A stretch of DNA of 5,883 nt from Agathobacter sp. (GTDB taxonomy: Bacteria; Bacillota_A; Clostridia; Lachnospirales; Lachnospiraceae). Position 1 is the stretch's first letter; each line of letters starts with the position of its first letter. Of the stretch, positions 1 to 4,879 are shown piece by piece. Both the position numbers and the translations under genes were made by a program. Below the pieces are notes generated by a model. It saw only the letters and a list, made by a program, of their open reading frames with translations, did not search any database and was not told the DNA's origin. Where the stretch lies: NCBI GenBank assembly GCA_017936725.1, contig JAGBEZ010000131.1, forward strand, positions 1 to 5,883, read 5' to 3'.

Positions 1-2
1 CT

Positions 3-239
3 CTTTCTCGTTTTAATGCTGTTGTAGAAAACGCATACGAAGAAAGCGCACCACACAAAATTTGTGCATACATTTATGAACTTGCAAATGCGTTTAATGG
101 TTTTTATCATGGAACCAAGATTCTTTCCGAAGAAAACGAAGCTGCACAGAAGGCATACATTGGTTTACTTTGCCTGACAAAGAGCGTACTGGAAACTTGC
201 ATTGATATGCTTGGATTTGAAGCACCAGAAAGAATGTAA
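3..239 (+). CDS. argS: Arginyl-tRNA synthetase, C-terminal fragment (5' end outside window)
   Basis: This open frame enters from the left edge and ends at TAA 237-239, giving the last 78 residues. ArgS charges tRNA-Arg with arginine in the cytoplasm. The visible part is the helical DALR-type anticodon-binding domain. It contains HKICAYIYELANAFNGFYH, followed by a helix rich in E, K and A, and ends LGFEAPERM, the usual ArgS tail (LGI/LGF..PE.M). The catalytic domain with the HIGH-type motif lies outside the window. A strong terminator follows 36 bases after the stop, so this is the end of its transcript. Identification rests on recognised tail motifs. Another class I synthetase with a DALR domain (CysS) is less likely because of the closing LGF.APERM. 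Confidence 0.9.
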   Translation, partial: LSRFNAVVENAYEESAPHKICAYIYELANAFNGFYHGTKILSEENEAAQKAYIGLLCLTKSVLETCIDMLGFEAPERM

Positions 240-246
240 ATATTAG

Positions 247-274
247 TCATAAAACTTAAGACAAGTCATATATA
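247..274 (+). promoter_or_regulatory. Candidate sigma-E-type promoter for the spoIIIA operon
   Basis: In B. subtilis this operon is read by mother-cell sigma-E (consensus about KMATATT, 13-15 nt, CATACAMT). Here TCATAAA (247-253) is 13 nt from CATATATA (267-274), matching 5 of 7 and 5 of 8 positions. A competing reading is TCATATA (266-272), 14 nt, AAAACAAA (287-294), matching 6 of 7 and 5 of 8. I cannot choose between them by eye. Both would start RNA at about 281-302, inside the argS terminator, leaving a leader of roughly 35-55 nt before spoIIIAA. No sigma-A promoter is evident in this gap. Confidence 0.4.
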
Positions 275-312
275 TAAGACATAGGTAAAACAAACCTATG
301 TCTTATTTTTTT
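275..312 (+). terminator. Intrinsic terminator of argS
   Basis: A perfect 12-bp stem is formed by TAAGACATAGGT (275-286) and ACCTATGTCTTA (294-305) with a 7-nt A-rich loop (287-293). It is followed at once by seven T (306-312). This is a classic Rho-independent terminator placed 36 nt after the argS stop. It also overlaps the region where the spoIIIA promoter should be. The ATG at 298, which could be taken as an upstream start of spoIIIAA, lies inside the stem. Confidence 0.92.
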
Positions 313-336
313 GACCAGGCGAAAGGTGGAACTGCA

Positions 337-1332
337 ATGGTAAAGGGATTGGTAACGGTGTTTCCGACGAGTATTCGGCCGCGGATGCGAAAGATAAACT
401 GGGACGGGCTAGAGGAAATTCGTGTACGGATTGGATGGCCAGTGGAACTTATATATAGCAATCATAATGAGTGGCTGGGAAATTATGACAGCATGATAGA
501 CAGGCACTGCTTGGACGAAATGCTAAATTACATAACAGGCTATTCAATGTATGCGATGGAAGAGGAAATCAAACAGGGATATATTACCTTTTCAGGAGGA
601 CATCGCATTGGAATTACAGGGCATGCGACTTACGAGGCGTTGCGGGATAGTAGAGAGTCAAAGATTACAAACATCGTGGATATTGGGGGATTAAATATCA
701 GAATTGCCCATGAAAGAAAAGGCTGTGCGGAAAATATCGTACCATATTTGCGGAAAGGAGATAGCATATACAATACGATGATTTTTGCTGCACCTGGAGT
801 GGGGAAGACCACATACTTGCGTGATATGATTCGCGTATTGTCTAGTGGAGAAAGTTCAAACTGTGGAACAGAGCCGTCTTTTGGTAGTGGAATGAAAATC
901 TGTGTGATCGACGAGCGTTCCGAAATCGCAGCCTGTATCCATGGGAAGCCACAGAATGACCTTGGCAAGCGAACCGATGTTTTAGATGCTTGTCCAAAGG
1001 AAATCGGCATGAAGATGGTACTTCGCACGATGTCGCCTGAGATTATTGCAGTAGATGAAATTGGAAAAAAAGAGGAATTTGATTTATTAGAACAGATGCG
1101 TTGTTCTGGTGTGAAAATACTAGGGACGCTTCATGCCGGAGACATGGAAGAGGTTCTTCGAAATCAAATGATTCAAACGGGACTTAAGTCTGGAGCCATC
1201 GAGCGTTTTGTGGAACTGATACGTACGACCAATGGGCATCGTGTGTTTCGTATTTATAATGAAAAGGGAGAAAAAATTGAAAATAGTAGGAATTCTTTTG
1301 CTTTTAGGCGGAACGATGGGTGTTTTATATAG
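337..1332 (+). CDS. spoIIIAA: Stage III sporulation protein AA, secretion-type ATPase
   Basis: The 331-residue protein is the AAA+ secretion-superfamily ATPase of the SpoIIIA-SpoIIQ channel. It acts at the mother-cell face of the outer forespore membrane and is thought to power transport or assembly. Visible motifs are Walker A APGVGKTT (152-159), DERSEIAA (192-199), Walker B IIAVDE (236-241) and the secretion-ATPase histidine box GTLHAG (263-268). The N-terminal part has LEEIRVRIGWPVEL (25-38) and GGHRIGITGHA (87-97), both typical of the family. The start ATG 337 has AGGTGG (324-329) 7 nt upstream. The in-frame ATG 298 lies inside the argS terminator and has no ribosome site. A Ser/Gly-rich loop (about 169-186) between Walker A and DERSE looks slightly longer than usual. 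The C-terminal tail is low-complexity and overlaps spoIIIAB by 56 nt. B. subtilis SpoIIIAA is about 307 residues. Confidence 0.97.
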   Translation: MVKGLVTVFPTSIRPRMRKINWDGLEEIRVRIGWPVELIYSNHNEWLGNYDSMIDRHCLDEMLNYITGYSMYAMEEEIKQGYITFSGGHRIGITGHATYEALRDSRESKITNIVDIGGLNIRIAHERKGCAENIVPYLRKGDSIYNTMIFAAPGVGKTTYLRDMIRVLSSGESSNCGTEPSFGSGMKICVIDERSEIAACIHGKPQNDLGKRTDVLDACPKEIGMKMVLRTMSPEIIAVDEIGKKEEFDLLEQMRCSGVKILGTLHAGDMEEVLRNQMIQTGLKSGAIERFVELIRTTNGHRVFRIYNEKGEKIENSRNSFAFRRNDGCFI

Positions 1333-1783
1333 TTGGATATGTGGTTTAAAGGAAAGAGAAAGAAAACTGGAGGAATTTATTCTTTTCTTTCAAAAATCAA
1401 TCGGTGTCATGGAAACGGAAAAGATAAGGGTGATAGATTACTTTGAGAAATATGCATCACAGGAGCTTCAAACTTCACTAGTAGAAATTGCGAGACGTCT
1501 TGCCTCTAATACCTATCCCAATGGTCAAATCGTTTGGGAAGAAGTATTTATGGAAGAGAAACAGAACTTATCGTTTGACCAGGAGACCTTTTCTATCATT
1601 TTGCAGGCGGGAAACGGTTTCTTTGGAAGAAGCCGAGAAGAAAATATTCGTTTTTTACAGAAAACCGTAAAAGAACTAGAGACACAAAAAAAGAAACTTA
1701 TGGAAAAAGATGCAAAGGAGAGAAAAGTATGGGTTCCAGTGGGGATGCTTGGTGCAGTAATGCTGACGATTCTCTTTGTGTAA
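1277..1783 (+). CDS. spoIIIAB: Stage III sporulation protein AB, TTG start
   Basis: This 168-residue protein has one N-terminal membrane segment (about 3-22, VGILLLLGGTMGVLYSW), a long helical soluble domain and a C-terminal membrane segment (about 151-168, WVPVGMLGAVMLTILFV). This is the family layout and length (about 171 in B. subtilis). The helical domain resembles type II secretion GspF-like proteins and may link the ATPase SpoIIIAA to the membrane platform. GNGFFGRSREENI (112-124) corresponds to the LG..LG.S..E turn of the family. I chose TTG 1277 because GGGAG (1266-1270) is 6 nt upstream and the protein then begins (M)KIVGILLLLGG, as homologues do. Earlier in-frame starts (ATG 1232, ATG 1259) lack a ribosome site and would add an unlikely leader. 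The first 56 nt overlap the end of spoIIIAA. Confidence 0.93.
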   Translation: MKIVGILLLLGGTMGVLYSWICGLKERERKLEEFILFFQKSIGVMETEKIRVIDYFEKYASQELQTSLVEIARRLASNTYPNGQIVWEEVFMEEKQNLSFDQETFSIILQAGNGFFGRSREENIRFLQKTVKELETQKKKLMEKDAKERKVWVPVGMLGAVMLTILFV

Positions 1784-1814
1784 TTCATAGGATACAAAAA
1801 CTACAAGGAACACG

Positions 1815-1821
1815 GAAAGGG
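1815..1821 (+). promoter_or_regulatory. Ribosome binding site of spoIIIAC
   Basis: GAAAGGG lies 5 nt before the ATG at 1827. The 43-nt gap from the spoIIIAB stop (1784-1826) is the longest inside the operon. I see no hairpin or promoter in it. Confidence 0.75.
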
Positions 1822-1826
1822 TAATC

Positions 1827-2024
1827 ATGGAAATTACAATCATTTTTAAAATCGCCGCAGTAGGTATTATTGTAACCGTTCTGGGACAGGTGTTAAAGCA
1901 AAGCGGAAGAGATGAGCAGGCGTTTCTCTTAAGTCTGGTAGGACTAGTTATTGTATTGTTTTGGGTGGTTCCTTATATTATTGAACTATTTCAAGCAATG
2001 GAGACATTATTTTTCATCGGTTAA
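1827..2024 (+). CDS. spoIIIAC: Stage III sporulation protein AC, small two-span membrane protein
   Basis: A 65-residue protein, the usual family size (about 68). It has two membrane segments, about 5-23 (IIFKIAAVGIIVTVLGQVL) and 33-56 (FLLSLVGLVIVLFWVVPYIIELF). They are joined by the polar loop KQSGRDEQA (24-32), the family's G..E.A type turn. It is a membrane part of the mother-cell SpoIIIA channel and is related to the first half of SpoIIIAD. The ring or platform role is inferred from the B. subtilis complex. Its TAA stop (2022-2024) lies inside the ribosome site of spoIIIAD, so the two genes are probably translationally coupled. Confidence 0.95.
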   Translation: MEITIIFKIAAVGIIVTVLGQVLKQSGRDEQAFLLSLVGLVIVLFWVVPYIIELFQAMETLFFIG

Positions 2025-2031
2025 GGGAGGG
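2025..2031 (+). promoter_or_regulatory. Strong ribosome site that fixes the spoIIIAD start
   Basis: GGGAGGG (2025-2031), beginning directly after the spoIIIAC stop, is a near-ideal Shine-Dalgarno. Six nt downstream the codon in the spoIIIAD frame is ATT (2038-2040), not ATG, GTG or TTG. This site is the main reason for assigning an ATT start. Confidence 0.8.
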
Positions 2032-2037
2032 AGTACT

Positions 2038-2415
2038 ATTTTTAAGATTGGACTGATTGGGGTAGCAGCCGCATTGTTGTCTGCTTTTATCCGAAAAGAA
2101 CGTGCAGAAATTTCGGTGGTGCTTGGGATAATCGCAGGAATCGTTATTTTTTATTATGTACTGACGCAGATTTCTGTAGTAGTAAACTTTGTGACAGAAA
2201 TGCTCGATATGGTTGCCATAGAAGAAAGTTACTATTTTCAACTCTTAAAAATGCTAGGGGTAGCCTATGTGGCTGAGTTTGCATCGAATATATGTCGGGA
2301 TGCAGGGCAGCAATCGGTAGCAGGGATGATAGAACTATTTGCAAAGATTTCTATCGTTGTATTAAGCATTCCCGGGTTGGTATTTTTGATGGAAACCTTG
2401 GAGAAATTCGTATGA
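2038..2415 (+). CDS. spoIIIAD: Stage III sporulation protein AD, apparent ATT start
   Basis: A 125-residue multi-span membrane protein of the SpoIIIA complex (133 in B. subtilis). Membrane segments are about 3-17, 25-50 and 101-118, with a weaker one around 66-85. The family signature is plain: GVAYVAEFASNICRDAGQQS (74-93), then IELFAKISIVVLSIP (98-112). The start is unusual. The frame is open upstream to TTG 1951, but that would add about 29 residues read out of frame through spoIIIAC (WRHYFSS and similar) unlike any homologue. Homologues begin at about the (M)FKIGLIGVAAALL point, which follows ATT 2038, 6 nt after GGGAGGG. The next TTG codons (near 2074) would remove most of the first membrane segment. 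A sequencing error (ATT for ATG) is possible. It ends at TGA 2413-2415, overlapping the spoIIIAE start by 4 nt. Confidence 0.92.
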   Translation: MFKIGLIGVAAALLSAFIRKERAEISVVLGIIAGIVIFYYVLTQISVVVNFVTEMLDMVAIEESYYFQLLKMLGVAYVAEFASNICRDAGQQSVAGMIELFAKISIVVLSIPGLVFLMETLEKFV

Positions 2416-3497
2416 AAAGCTTTATATTGACGGAAACCAATGATTATTTACAGGAAATTATGAATGCGCTGGATTTTGATGCACTCAATGATTTCTTAAA
2501 TGATCATTTACGTGCAAAAATGAATTTTGAAGAGCTGGTATCACAAATTAGTACCAATGGTCTGGAAGCGTTTAACAAAGAGAATGTCACGCAAATGTTT
2601 TTTGATGCAATCTTTTACGAGGTATCGATGGTTCGTCCGATATTTGTAAAAATACTCTTGTTTTCAATTTTGTTTTCACTGGCTTACAAGCTTCTATCTA
2701 CAAAGAGTGCCTATGTATCGAGCATTGGATTTCTAATGATTTATTCGACTTTAATGGTGCTTTTGATGCAATCTTTCTTTCTTGTCCAGGACATCGCTAT
2801 GGAAGGAATGGAAAGCATGCTGAAATTTTTAACTGCTTTGATTCCCACCTATTCCATGACGCTCATCTTTACAGGAAATACCGTATCAGGGGCAGTTTCC
2901 TATGAGATTGGATTTTTTCTTGTGTATTTTGTGGAATTTATGATGAAAAACTTTCTTAGCCCATTGATTCATGTGTTTATTTTAGTCCTATTTTTGAATC
3001 ATCTCTTTGATGAAGATAAACTGTCAAAACTGGCAGAATTTATAGAAAAGATGATTGCCGCTATTTTGAAATTTGCGTTCGGAGCAGTTGTTGGACTTAG
3101 TGTGGTACAGTCTATGTTAACTCCGGTAAAGGACCGATTGGCAAATCATGTGGTCCTATCCGGGATGTCTTCGATTCCAGGCCTTGGGGGTGCTTTGGGT
3201 TCTGTGGGAGAAATACTCTTAAGTTGCGGTATGCTCATCAAAAACAGTGTAGGAATCGTAGGTCTTATTATTTTAATTTTGGTTGCAGGGATTCCTCTCT
3301 TAAAAATAGGTTGTTTTTGGTTTATGTATCATATTTTAGCAATTGTTTTACAGCCACTGGCAGATAAACGGATAACGGAGTGTGTATTAGGTGTGGCAAG
3401 GGGCTGTGATTTGTATCTTAAGATTATGCTGTACTCGATGCTACTGTTTTTTGTGTTGTTTTCCATGGTTGCGGTTGCAACTAGCTTTGTCTTTTAG
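2412..3497 (+). CDS. spoIIIAE: Stage III sporulation protein AE, polytopic membrane protein without signal peptide
   Basis: The 361-residue protein is the large polytopic subunit of the channel. A polar, mostly acidic N-terminal domain (1-74) is followed by about eight hydrophobic segments, near 76-94, 104-126, 138-155, 159-178, 181-198, 213-237, 279-315 (probably two) and 335-361. Family landmarks are LTALIPTYSMTLIFTGNTVS (140-159), SIPGLGGALGSVGEILL (254-270), LIKNSVGIVGLI (275-286) and QPLADKRI (314-321). The start ATG 2412 has GGAG (2400-2403) 8 nt upstream and overlaps the spoIIIAD stop as ATGA. The frame continues 40 codons upstream, but that stretch is a shadow of spoIIIAD. B. subtilis SpoIIIAE (about 399 residues) has an N-terminal signal-like segment before the soluble domain. 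Here the protein begins MKSFILTETNDYLQEIM with no hydrophobic core, so that segment is absent. Confidence 0.95.
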   Translation: MKSFILTETNDYLQEIMNALDFDALNDFLNDHLRAKMNFEELVSQISTNGLEAFNKENVTQMFFDAIFYEVSMVRPIFVKILLFSILFSLAYKLLSTKSAYVSSIGFLMIYSTLMVLLMQSFFLVQDIAMEGMESMLKFLTALIPTYSMTLIFTGNTVSGAVSYEIGFFLVYFVEFMMKNFLSPLIHVFILVLFLNHLFDEDKLSKLAEFIEKMIAAILKFAFGAVVGLSVVQSMLTPVKDRLANHVVLSGMSSIPGLGGALGSVGEILLSCGMLIKNSVGIVGLIILILVAGIPLLKIGCFWFMYHILAIVLQPLADKRITECVLGVARGCDLYLKIMLYSMLLFFVLFSMVAVATSFVF

Positions 3498-3505
3498 GAG
3501 CAGAT

Positions 3506-3790
3506 ATGCTGGAACTTTTAAAAAAATATTATGTGTTTATGTTAATTTTAATGGTCTTCTCTTATTTGGTACCAAAGGAATCCTATAAGAAATATATTCA
3601 ACTTTTTATAGGGATTTTCATGGTGGTGATGTTTTTGAAGCCAGTACTTATGTTATTTACGATGGAGAATCCGAATGCAATATACGAGGTGTTTGAGCCT
3701 TTTAATCAGAAGATAGAGAGTTTAGATTTGGAACAATTGGAGGGGGAAACTATCTATGAATATTTCTTTTCTGAAGGAGAAGGGGAATAA
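3506..3790 (+). CDS. spoIIIAF: Stage III sporulation protein AF, short form lacking the ring domain
   Basis: Only 94 residues, against about 206 in B. subtilis. Two membrane segments, about 8-22 (YYVFMLILMVFSYLV) and 30-51 (YIQLFIGIFMVVMFLKPVLML), are joined by the family turn PKESYKKY (23-30). This is the conserved SpoIIIAF N-terminal part. After it come only about 43 acidic residues ending FFSEGEGE. The soluble ring-building-like domain known from about residue 85 onward in B. subtilis is missing. The start ATG 3506 has AGGAG (3496-3500) 5 nt upstream, sharing bases with the spoIIIAE stop. The end overlaps spoIIIAG by 35 nt. The following DNA is fully used by spoIIIAG in another frame, so this is a short gene rather than a frameshifted one. 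Identity rests on membrane topology, the turn motif and operon position. Confidence 0.85.
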   Translation: MLELLKKYYVFMLILMVFSYLVPKESYKKYIQLFIGIFMVVMFLKPVLMLFTMENPNAIYEVFEPFNQKIESLDLEQLEGETIYEYFFSEGEGE

Positions 3791-4157
3791 ATATATCGTA
3801 TTTATTTTAGTGGGATTGTTGATTTTAGTCTTGTGTATTCCGACTGGAACGGGGAAAAAACAGCTCACTTCGGAGGAGTCCGAAGTCACGACAGGAGATT
3901 TAGAAGCACAATTGGAACGCGTGCTTTCTGCCATGGAGGGGGTTGGTGAGGTGAAAGTTATGATTACCACAGAAGAAGATACGAAAGATGTATTTGGAAC
4001 AAAAAGCAGCGGCACGAAGGTATGTGGGGTAGTCGTGGTAGCACAAGGAGCAGGAAGTGCTACGGTGGATGCAAGAATTTCTGAAGCGGTCAAGGCATTA
4101 TTTTCCATAGACGTGCATAAGATAAGTATAGTAAAAATGAGACCACAGGAGGAGTAA
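3756..4157 (+). CDS. spoIIIAG: Stage III sporulation protein AG, minimal ring-building form
   Basis: A 133-residue protein with one membrane segment (about 13-29, YIVFILVGLLILVLCIP), a short linker and a C-terminal ring-building domain. The B. subtilis protein (229 residues) forms a large ring in the space between mother cell and forespore. The order here is helix DLEAQLERVLSAMEGVG (48-64), strand EVKVMITT (65-72), loop (73-88), strand VCGVVVVAQGAG (89-100), helix VDARISEAVKALFSI (104-118) and strand HKISIVKM (121-128). The loop between the first two strands is only about 16 residues. B. subtilis carries an insertion of several tens of residues there, which builds the beta-ring. The start ATG 3756 has GGAGGGGG (3739-3746) 9 nt upstream, inside spoIIIAF. 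A perfect hairpin (3867-3886) lies in the linker codons. It ends at TAA 4155-4157, 2 nt before spoIIIAH. Confidence 0.95.
   Translation: MNISFLKEKGNKYIVFILVGLLILVLCIPTGTGKKQLTSEESEVTTGDLEAQLERVLSAMEGVGEVKVMITTEEDTKDVFGTKSSGTKVCGVVVVAQGAGSATVDARISEAVKALFSIDVHKISIVKMRPQEE
3867..3886 (+). other. Perfect hairpin inside the spoIIIAG coding sequence
   Basis: ACTTCGGA (3867-3874) and TCCGAAGT (3879-3886) form a perfect 8-bp stem with the loop GGAG (3875-3878), itself Shine-Dalgarno-like. No T-run follows, so it is not a terminator. It lies in codons 37-44, in the poorly conserved linker after the membrane segment. Its function is unknown and it may be chance. Confidence 0.6.
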
Positions 4158-4159
4158 AG

Positions 4160-4777
4160 GTGAAAGGAAAAATTCGTAAAAATCAAGTTGTAATTGCTAC
4201 ACTTGCAGTATTAATTGCGATTGCGGGGTACATAAGCTATGACAAAAACGGCATTGATTTAAAACCGGATAGCCAGCAGGCAAACGCAGATGAGGATAAA
4301 GCTGCTAGCGATAAAAACATTTGGGATGAACTGGTATGGAATGACGAAAACACAGAGATTGCTTCCGATGAAGAGCAGGAAAAAAATCCTGGAGAATCTG
4401 TCCTGACAGGAAATATCATTAACATAACGGATTATGCTGCTGCAGTGAAACTAAACCGCGAGCAGATTCGAGCTACGAATAAAGAAGCTTTGATGGAAAT
4501 CGTAAATAACGAAGCACTTTCTGAAGAAGCAAAAAAGGATGCAGTCAACAAACTCGTAGAAATGACGGACATAGCAGAAAAAGAAGCAAATGCAGAAATG
4601 CTTCTCGAAGCAAAGGGTTTTAAGAATGTCGTAGTCAGCATCAACGAAAACAGTTGTGATGTCGTATTGGACATGGGAGAGGTTACCGATGCGAAACGTG
4701 CACAGGTAGAGGATATCGTAAAACGAAAGACCGGTGTTTCAGCAGAAAAAATCGTGATTACACCATTAAATACATAA
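4160..4777 (+). CDS. spoIIIAH: Stage III sporulation protein AH, SpoIIQ-partner ring protein
   Basis: A 205-residue single-span protein (218 in B. subtilis). It is the mother-cell partner that binds forespore SpoIIQ across the intermembrane space and resembles YscJ/FliF ring proteins. A basic N-terminus (MKGKIRKNQ) leads into a membrane segment (about 9-26, QVVIATLAVLIAIAGYIS). A long acidic linker (30-85, rich in D, E, N) follows. The ring domain runs from about 90 to 203: helix DYAAAVKLNREQIRATNKEA (91-110), then LSEEAKKDAVNKLVEMTDIA (120-139), strand FKNVVVSINENSCDVVLDM (154-172), helix VTDAKRAQVEDIVKRKTGVS (175-194) and last strand AEKIVITPL (195-203). The start is GTG 4160, with AGGAGGAG (4147-4154) 5 nt upstream spanning the end of spoIIIAG. 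Length and domain order are normal for the family, in contrast to AF and AG. It is the last gene of the operon and no terminator is visible after it. Confidence 0.96.
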   Translation: MKGKIRKNQVVIATLAVLIAIAGYISYDKNGIDLKPDSQQANADEDKAASDKNIWDELVWNDENTEIASDEEQEKNPGESVLTGNIINITDYAAAVKLNREQIRATNKEALMEIVNNEALSEEAKKDAVNKLVEMTDIAEKEANAEMLLEAKGFKNVVVSINENSCDVVLDMGEVTDAKRAQVEDIVKRKTGVSAEKIVITPLNT

Positions 4778-4784
4778 AATTTCG

Positions 4785-4813
4785 TTGAAATGCGGATAAA
4801 TCTAAGGTATACT
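4785..4813 (+). promoter_or_regulatory. Sigma-A promoter of prfC
   Basis: TTGAAA (4785-4790) and TATACT (4808-4813) are separated by exactly 17 nt, matching the housekeeping consensus at 5 of 6 positions in each box. The expected start site is near 4820, giving a leader of about 60 nt. The -35 box begins 8 nt after the spoIIIAH stop, so prfC has its own vegetative promoter independent of the sporulation operon. Confidence 0.85.
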
Positions 4814-4822
4814 ATGAAACGG

Positions 4823-4836
4823 TGTGCATTTGCACA
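4823..4836 (+). promoter_or_regulatory. Operator-like palindrome just after the prfC start site
   Basis: TGTGCA (4823-4828) and TGCACA (4831-4836) form a perfect 6-bp inverted repeat around TT, starting about 3 nt after the predicted transcription start. The position suits a repressor site or a small 5' hairpin. No regulator is identified, and a 12-base palindrome can occur by chance. Confidence 0.3.
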
Positions 4837-4879
4837 AGTTGAACAGTAGTGTTTTGGATATATATTTGGAGGACTTAAA

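Noticed and set aside
298..336. In-frame ATG at 298 as a start of spoIIIAA, adding 13 residues
   Set aside because: It lies inside the argS terminator stem, has no ribosome site, and the extension is encoded partly by the terminator T-run. ATG 337 has AGGTGG at 7 nt.
630..1028. Minus-strand open frame opposite spoIIIAA
   Set aside because: It covers the conserved Walker A to Walker B region of spoIIIAA in antisense and has no recognisable motif.
1232..1276. ATG 1232 or ATG 1259 as the start of spoIIIAB
   Set aside because: Neither has a Shine-Dalgarno, and both add residues before the usual (M)KIVGILLLL beginning. TTG 1277 has GGGAG at 6 nt.
1488..1670. Small plus-strand open frames at 1488-1670, 3391-3588 and 5034-5231
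   Set aside because: All are out-of-frame shadows inside spoIIIAB, spoIIIAE/AF and prfC, with no ribosome site and no family motif.
1951..2037. TTG 1951 as the start of spoIIIAD
   Set aside because: The added stretch is the shadow of spoIIIAC in another frame, has no ribosome site and does not look like a SpoIIIAD N-terminus.
3700..3800. A frameshift that truncates spoIIIAF, with the lost domain just downstream
   Set aside because: The DNA from 3756 onward encodes a well-conserved SpoIIIAG with its own ribosome site. No other frame there shows SpoIIIAF-like residues.
3722..4186. Minus-strand open frame of 154 codons opposite spoIIIAG
   Set aside because: Antisense to a conserved gene. The composition is an artefact of the complementary codons and no ribosome site or family motif is seen.
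4779..4791. ATTTC-GTT-GAAAT mini-hairpin as a terminator of the spoIIIA operon
   Set aside because: The stem is only 5 bp, AT-rich, with no T-run, and it overlaps the -35 box of the prfC promoter.
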